64,000 bases of DNA, taken from the NCBI RefSeq assembly GCF_900163655.1, contig NZ_FWFG01000068.1, positions 106,009 to 170,008 on the forward strand. The letters run 5' to 3'. The notes below the pieces were generated by a model. That model was not told where the DNA came from, ran no database searches, and worked only from the letters and a program-made list of their open reading frames with translations. The position numbers and the translations under genes are program-made. The DNA is from Brachybacterium nesterenkovii. Lineage in GTDB: Bacteria > Actinomycetota > Actinomycetes > Actinomycetales > Dermabacteraceae. Shown here piece after piece: positions 57,810 through 64,000 of the stretch; within the stretch, counting starts at the first letter, position 1; each line of letters starts with the position of its first letter.

Positions 57810-58352
57810 TCAGGCGGCGGTCGGCGCCACGAACTCGGCCTCGATGGCGATCTTGACGGTGTCGGAGACGAGCACTCCGCCGGCCTCGAGCGCGGCGTTC
57901 CAGGTCAGGCCGAACTCCTTGCGGGAGATCTGGGTCTCACCGGAGAAGCCCGCGCGGTAGGTGCCGAAGGGATCGGTCGCGGTGCCCTCGAACTCGAGCT
58001 CCAGCTCGACCGGCTTGGTCACGCCGTGCAGCGTGAGGTCGCCCTTGAGGGTGTCGCCGGAGACCTCGGTGGTGCGGAAGGTCATGGTCGGGAACTGGGC
58101 GACGTCGAAGAAGTCGGCGGAGCGCAGGTGGCCGTCGCGGTCGGCGTTGCCGGTGTCGATGGACTCGACGTCGATGTCCGCGGAGAAGCGGAGGTCCTCG
58201 AGGCTCTCGCCGACCTCGAGCGCGCCGGTGACGCCCTCGAAGGTGCCGCGGGTCTTGGAGATGCCAGCGTGGCGGACGGTGAAGCCCACGGTGGAGTGGC
58301 TGGCGTCGAGCGTCCAGGTACCCTGGGTCAGGCCCTCGGGAAGTGCGGTCAT
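57810..58352 (-). CDS. YceI-family lipid-binding-like protein
   Basis: A 180-residue lipocalin-like beta-barrel. GTWTLDASHSTVGFTVRHAG is the family opening; FEGVTGALEVGE, DRDGHLRSADFFDVAQFPTM, GDLTLHGVTKPVELE and FSGETQISRKEFGLTW follow. There is no signal peptide, so it is cytoplasmic, unlike E. coli YceI; members bind isoprenoids or amides. GAGGAGG before the ATG. It is divergent from marR, which probably controls it. Confidence 0.9.
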   Translation of the reverse strand: MTALPEGLTQGTWTLDASHSTVGFTVRHAGISKTRGTFEGVTGALEVGESLEDLRFSADIDVESIDTGNADRDGHLRSADFFDVAQFPTMTFRTTEVSGDTLKGDLTLHGVTKPVELELEFEGTATDPFGTYRAGFSGETQISRKEFGLTWNAALEAGGVLVSDTVKIAIEAEFVAPTAA

Positions 58353-58442
58353 GATGTGCCTCCTCGGCGGTGGTCGGTGCGGCGGTCCGCGGGGGCGGGC
58401 CGTCCTCGGTGCGTCTCCGGAGGGGCTCCGGATCGGCGTTGC

Positions 58443-58471
58443 TTGAAACCTAAATCATTTTGGGGGAGAAT
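58443..58471. promoter_or_regulatory. Divergent yceI/marR promoter region with palindromic operator
   Basis: An AT-rich island in GC-rich DNA. TTGAAA (58443-58448) and GAGAAT (58466-58471) at 17-bp spacing form the marR promoter; the spacer contains the palindrome CCTAAATCATTTTGG (58449-58463), mismatched only at one pair. On the minus strand TTTAGGTTT lies over the yceI start region. The likely binder is the MarR protein. Confidence 0.55.
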
Positions 58472-58574
58472 GCAACAGAGCGATCCGCGCGGCGTGCATC
58501 ACACGGGGTGCGCATGACGCCCAGCACCCTTCCCGGGCATGCTGAGGGCGCGGTGAGAGGAACCAGGAGGACGC

Positions 58575-59147
58575 ATGGGCACGACAGGCGCAGGCACCAC
58601 AGACGCAGGCACGACAGACGCAGGCGCGGTGGGCGGAGCGGGTGAGGACGAGCTCGCCGAGGCGCGGACGGCAGAGCCCCGCTGGCTCGAGCATGATGAG
58701 CAGTACGCCTGGCGCTCGTTCATCTTCGCGGCGACCTCGATCCTCGAGGAGCTCTCGAACGTGCTGGAGACCGACCCTGCGATCGACCTGACGCTGCACG
58801 AGTACGAGATCCTCGTGCGCCTGTCCGAGCAGGACGAGCAGCGCATCCGCATGTCCGACCTCGCCGATCAGGTGGTGCACTCGCGCTCGCGCCTGACCCA
58901 CACCGTCGCCCGGCTCGAGCGGCGCGGGCTCGTCGAGCGCGTGCGCTGCGCGGCCGACGGACGCGGACGCGAGGCCGTGCTCACCGCGGAGGGGATGGCG
59001 CTGCTGGTCCGCGCCGCCCCCGTGCACGTCGAGTCCGTGCGCACCGTGCTGCTGGACCGCGTCGGCCATGCCGACTTCCTCGAGCTGGGGCGGATCCTGC
59101 GCCAGGCCGTCCCGCAGGAGGAGCCCGGCTCTCGCGCCTCGGCCTGA
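58575..59147 (+). CDS. MarR-family transcriptional regulator
   Basis: A 190-residue winged-helix regulator. Core: DLTLHEYEILVRLSEQDEQR, IRMSDLADQVVHSRSRLTHT (recognition helix), VARLERRGLVERVRC, ADGRGREAVLTAEG (wing). Low-complexity GTTGA/GTTDA repeats occupy the first 20 residues. AGGAGG is in front of ATG 58575. It is divergent from yceI, a repeated pairing in actinobacteria. Confidence 0.88.
   Translation: MGTTGAGTTDAGTTDAGAVGGAGEDELAEARTAEPRWLEHDEQYAWRSFIFAATSILEELSNVLETDPAIDLTLHEYEILVRLSEQDEQRIRMSDLADQVVHSRSRLTHTVARLERRGLVERVRCAADGRGREAVLTAEGMALLVRAAPVHVESVRTVLLDRVGHADFLELGRILRQAVPQEEPGSRASA
58578..58622 (+). repeat. Three 15-bp tandem repeats in the marR N-terminus
   Basis: GGCACGACAGGCGCA, GGCACCACAGACGCA and GGCACGACAGACGCA in a row encode GTTGA, GTTDA and GTTDA. 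The unit keeps the frame, so copy number may vary harmlessly. Confidence 0.75.
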
Positions 59148-59265
59148 CCCGTTCCGGCGCCGCCCTCGCCCTCGCGCGCGCCCCCGCGCGCACAGGTCTC
59201 CCTGCTAGCGTGAGCCGGTCCGTCCTGCCGCCCCTCGCGGGGTGCGGCGCCAGCGTGAGGATTCC

Positions 59266-59916
59266 ATGAGCACCAGCACCACCGTCCACCTCGTCCGCCA
59301 CGGCGAGGTGCACAATCCCGGGAAGATCCTCTACGGTCTCCTCCCGGGCTTCCGCCTGTCCGATCGCGGGCAGCAGATGGCGGCGCTCGTCGCCGAGCAC
59401 CTGGCCGATGCCGACATCGTGGACGTCGTCGCCTCCCCGCTGCTGAGGGCCCAGCAGACCGCGGCCCCGATCGCCGCCGCGCACGGCCTTCCCGTCGGCG
59501 CCGAGCAGCGCGTGATCGAGTCCTCCAACCATTTCGAGGGGCTGCGCGTCGGCCACGGCGAGGGGCGCCTCACGAACCCCCGCCACTGGCCGTTCTTCGT
59601 CAACCCCCTGCGCCCCTCGTGGGGGGAGCCCTACCGCGTCCAGGAGGCGCGGATGATCGCGGCGATCCGCGACGCCCGTGCGCGCGGTGCCGGGCACGAG
59701 GCCGTGATCGTCTCCCATCAGCTCCCGATCTGGGTGGCCCGCCGCTCCGCCGAGCGCCGCCCCCTGGTCCACGATCCGCGCCGCCGCCAGTGCGGACTGT
59801 GCTCCGTCACCAGCCTGCGCTTCGCGGGCGACGAGCTCCTCGGCGTCGACTACGCCGAGCCCGCCGCGGCCCTCTACCCGGGCGCCGTCGACGCCACCGG
59901 AGGCAAGCTCACGTGA
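59266..59916 (+). CDS. Histidine-phosphatase (phosphoglycerate-mutase-like) family protein
   Basis: A 216-residue enzyme. VHLVRHGEVHNP has the phosphorylated His; VVASPLLRAQQTAAPI, NHFEGLRVG and VIVSHQLPIWVARRS (second His) are the other active-site regions. It is not glycolytic PGM (gpmA is elsewhere) and probably a phosphatase; substrate unknown. ATG at 59266 has GTGAGG before it. Its stop overlaps the GTG of the thioredoxin-like lipoprotein, the first gene of a cytochrome c biogenesis operon. Confidence 0.85.
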   Translation: MSTSTTVHLVRHGEVHNPGKILYGLLPGFRLSDRGQQMAALVAEHLADADIVDVVASPLLRAQQTAAPIAAAHGLPVGAEQRVIESSNHFEGLRVGHGEGRLTNPRHWPFFVNPLRPSWGEPYRVQEARMIAAIRDARARGAGHEAVIVSHQLPIWVARRSAERRPLVHDPRRRQCGLCSVTSLRFAGDELLGVDYAEPAAALYPGAVDATGGKLT

Positions 59917-60506
59917 ACCCCCTGCACCGACCGCGCCCCACCCGTCGCCGCCTGCTCGGCGGGGCCGCGGGCGCCGCGCTCATGAGCGTGCTGGCCGCCT
60001 GCGGCACCGACACCTCCGAGCGCTACGACACCGGCTACGTCGCCGGCGACGGCGTGAGCACCGAGATCGCCCCGGCCGACCGCGGCGAGCCCGTCGCGTT
60101 CACGGGCACCAGCTTCGCGGGGGAGGCCGTCGACATCGCCGCGATGCGCGGGTCCGTCGTCGTCCTCAACGTCTGGTACGCCTCCTGCGCGCCCTGCCGC
60201 CAGGAGGCCCCGGACCTCAAGGCCATCGCCGAGGAGTACGCCCCGCAGGGCGTCTCCTTCCTGGGCATCAACGTGCGCGACGCCGCCGGACCCGCCCAGG
60301 CCTTCGAGCAAAACTTCGCCATCCCCTACCCGTCCGTGCCGGACACCGACGCCTCAATCATGTACGCCCTGCGCGGGCAGGTCGCGCCCAACGCCGTCCC
60401 CTCCACCCTCGTGCTCGATGCGCAGGGACGCGTGGCCGCACGCATCTCCGGGGCGATCGACCCCTCCACGCTGCGCTCGATGCTCGACACGGTGATCGCC
60501 GAATGA
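59913..60506 (+). CDS. TlpA/ResA-like thioredoxin lipoprotein
   Basis: A 197-residue exported thiol-disulfide protein. After PTRRRLLGGAAGAALMSV, a lipobox LAAC anchors it; the thioredoxin site is VWYASCAPCRQEAPDLKAI (CAPC), and FLGINVRD, NAVPSTLVLDAQGRV follow. It should reduce apocytochrome c haem-binding cysteines, as ResA does. GTG start overlaps the phosphatase stop; it overlaps ccdA by 4 nt (ATGA). It is the first element of the c-type cytochrome maturation operon. Confidence 0.9.
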   Translation: MNPLHRPRPTRRRLLGGAAGAALMSVLAACGTDTSERYDTGYVAGDGVSTEIAPADRGEPVAFTGTSFAGEAVDIAAMRGSVVVLNVWYASCAPCRQEAPDLKAIAEEYAPQGVSFLGINVRDAAGPAQAFEQNFAIPYPSVPDTDASIMYALRGQVAPNAVPSTLVLDAQGRVAARISGAIDPSTLRSMLDTVIAE

Positions 60507-61266
60507 CCCCCGCGGACATCGGCGAGCAGTTCTCCACCGCGGTCCTCTCCGGATCGCTGTGGGTCGCCCTCGCGGTCGCGGCCGCGGCCGGCGTCGTCGC
60601 CTTCGTCTCCCCGTGCGTGCTGCCCGTCGTCCCCGGCTACCTCGGCTACGTCTCCGGGCTCGCCGGTCAGGACACCGATGCGCCGCGCCGTCGCCGGCGG
60701 ATGCTGCTGGGCTCCCTCCTGTTCGTCGCGGGCTTCACCGTCGTGTTCATGGTGCTCGGCGGCTTCGTCGGGGCGCTGGGGCACTTGCTGCAGGCCCACC
60801 TCGTGTGGGTCAACCGCATCGCCGGCGCCATCGTGATCTTCATGGGCCTGATCTTCCTGGGCGTGTTCCCGTCGCTGTCGGGGGAGAAGGGCATCGCCTC
60901 GCGCCCCGACGCCGGGCTGTGGGGCGCCCCGCTGCTGGGAATCGTCTTCGGGCTCTCCTGGACCCCGTGCATCGGACCCACCTACGCGGCCGTCGTGGCC
61001 CTCAGCCTCCAGGGCGCCTCGCCCGGACGCGGCGCGGCCCTCGCGCTCGCCTACTCCCTGGGCCTGGGCATCCCGTTCGTGCTGTTCGCGCTCGGGTTCG
61101 AGCGCGCCCTCGGCGCCAGCCGCGCCCTGTCGCGCCACCGCCGCACCATCGCCCTGCTGTCGGGCGCGCTGCTGATCGCGATCGGCGTGCTGCTCATGAC
61201 CGGGCAGTGGAGCGCCTGGATGGCCCAGCTGCAGACCGCCGTCGCCGGATTCGAGCCGGTGGTCTG

Positions 61267-61267
<1 letters not shown>
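60503..61267 (+). CDS. ccdA: CcdA-type thiol-disulfide transmembrane transporter
   Basis: A 254-residue, six-helix protein. GVVAFVSPCVLPVVPGYLGY and SWTPCIGPTYAAVVALSL carry the two cysteines that relay electrons across the membrane from thioredoxin to ResA-type proteins. The helix pattern is complete. Fourth-base overlaps join it to its neighbours: ATGA before and TGATG after, so the four genes are translated together. Confidence 0.93.
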
Positions 61268-62827
<1,560 letters not shown>

Positions 62828-62835
<8 letters not shown>

Positions 62836-63859
62836 CGATCTGCTCGCCCAGCTCTCGAACCTCGCGTTCGTCGTGGCGATCGCCGTGTACGTGCTCGCCC
62901 TGCTCGGCTTCGCCGCGGACCTGGCGGGCAGCGCCCAGCGCCGCTCCGACGCGCGCCTGGCCGCCCGCGAGCGCACCGCGGTCGGGGCCACCGGGGCCGG
63001 GGACAAGGCCGGCTCCGTCGCCGTGCTCGACCGGGAACCGGTCCCCGCGCCGGGGGCATCGGGAAGCGGCGGGATGAGCGCCGGGGCCTTCGCGATGATC
63101 ATGGCGAGCGCCGCCGCGACCCTGCACCTCGCCGGCGTCGTGCTGCGCGGCCTGGCCACCGCGCGCGTCCCGTGGTCGAACATGTACGAGTTCGCGATGA
63201 CCGGCACCGCCGTCGTGATGGCCGTGTTCCTGCTGGTCACCGTGCGGCGCCGCGATATGCGGGTGCTCGGCACGTTCATCGTCGGCCCGCTGCTGATCAT
63301 CATGCTGATCGCCCAGCGCATGTGGTACCTCCCGGCCGCGCACCTGCCGCCGAGCCTGCAGAACTCCCACTGGCTCGTGATCCACGTGCTCGTCGCGATC
63401 CTCGCCTCGGCCCTGTTCGCGCTCGGCGCCGTCGTCTCCGTCATGCAGCTGGTCCAGGCCCGGCGCGAGCGCCGCGGCCGTGCCGGAGCCCCCGCCTCCA
63501 CGAAGGCCGGACGCCTCGGGGCCGCGATCATGGACCGCCTGCCGACCTCGACCGACCTCGAGGCCTTCGCCTTCCGCCTGCACGCGATCGGCTTCGTGCT
63601 GTGGACCTTCACGCTCATCTTCGGCTCCATCTGGGCCTCGACCGCGTGGGGCCGCTACTGGGGCTGGGACCCCAAGGAGGTGTGGACCTTCGTGATCTGG
63701 GTGGTCTACGCCGCCTACCTCCACGCCCGCGCCACCGTCGGCTTCCGCGGGGATCGCGCCGCCTGGTTCGCCCTCGTCGGCTTCGCGAGCGTCGTCTTCA
63801 ACTTCACGATCGTCAACACGGTCATCAACGGGCTGCACTCGTACTCGGGGCTGACCTGA
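62828..63859 (+). CDS. ccsB: CcsB/ResC-type cytochrome c maturation haem exporter
   Basis: A 343-residue polytopic protein of the CcsA/CcmF/CcmC superfamily. The haem-handling WWD motif is WGRYWGWDPKEVWTFVIW, flanked by conserved His residues (LHAIGF, HARATVG and WLVIHVLV). A 60-residue cytoplasmic insert lies after helix 1. It overlaps resB by 8 nt. With ResB it forms the synthetase that ligates haem to CxxCH cytochromes. Ends the operon; no terminator seen before the window edge. Confidence 0.93.
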
Positions 63860-63987
63860 CGCGGGTGGGGACCTCTGCCCATTCCGCCTGATTCCTCCGC
63901 GCTCTACGCTCTGTCCATCGGGCGCCGTGACGACGCGGGGCCGGCGAGATCGCGGCAGGGGGTGCCGCACGCGGACAGCGGGGAGCG

Positions 63988-64000
63988 ATGTTCTGGGGGG
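63988..64000 (+). CDS. Possible start of a further gene (3' truncated by window edge)
   Basis: ATG at 63988 follows GGGGAGCG, a good ribosome site, and continues MFWG to the end of the window. It might be a gene behind the ccs operon; only four codons are visible, so product and reality are unknown. The 128-bp gap from ccsB shows no terminator. Confidence 0.25.

Overview
The window is very GC-rich, gene-dense chromosomal DNA of an actinobacterium. Lineage markers are a BldC-type regulator, DUF3073 and DUF3151 proteins, a 32-residue bS22-like ribosomal protein, a DUF222/HNH endonuclease, a perfect actinobacterial LexA box, and many genes whose TANNNT -10 box lies 6-7 nt from the start codon (leaderless mRNAs). 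Gene content and order fit Micrococcales, perhaps Dermabacteraceae/Brachybacterium; the genus is inference.

Layout. 1-7.3 kb: guaA with an abnormal 3' end, overlapped by an MFS drug exporter that diverges from its TetR repressor over twin operators, then an acyltransferase-like gene and a HerA-like ATPase. 7.4-17.8 kb: secreted C39-like peptidase, gpmA, dtd, an APH-fold kinase, and a purine block (purA, SCP-like, cutC, small membrane gene, purF, purM, DUF3073). 18-24 kb: bldC, membrane proteins, pcrA, then a MazEF-type toxin-antitoxin pair, a GNAT gene fragment and a 76-bp inverted-repeat element. 24-27.9 kb: copper nitrite reductase fused to a cupredoxin and a membrane domain, behind an NnrS-like membrane gene.

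28-31.3 kb is the most interesting accessory segment. A TIR-domain gene converges on a gene encoding a TIR-like, TIR and SLOG fusion. Both look less GC-rich than their neighbours and are predicted to form a nucleotide-signalling (Thoeris-like) defence system of an architecture I cannot match to a named one. 31.4-45 kb: small membrane genes, sucCD, CPBP protease, DtxR-type metalloregulator, tRNA-Arg(CCT), a nitrilase-family hydrolase, CopC-like protein, DeoR regulator, and a 1,496-residue helicase-like/nuclease fusion with decayed ATPase motifs.

45-50.9 kb: Nudix hydrolase and proC diverge from a near-perfect 28-bp palindrome carrying both -10 boxes. Next is an HNH endonuclease with a LexA box, bracketed by two identical 20-bp palindromes, then ktrA-ktrB potassium uptake. 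50.9-58 kb: an AcuC-type deacetylase, a tandem pair of dynamin-like GTPases, bS22, glutaredoxin, a TetR regulator with palindromes inside its first codons, and YceI. 58.5-64 kb: MarR regulator diverging from yceI over a shared operator, a histidine phosphatase, and a System II cytochrome c maturation operon (ResA-like, CcdA, ResB, CcsB). All coordinates, motifs and repeats were read by eye; no database search was run.
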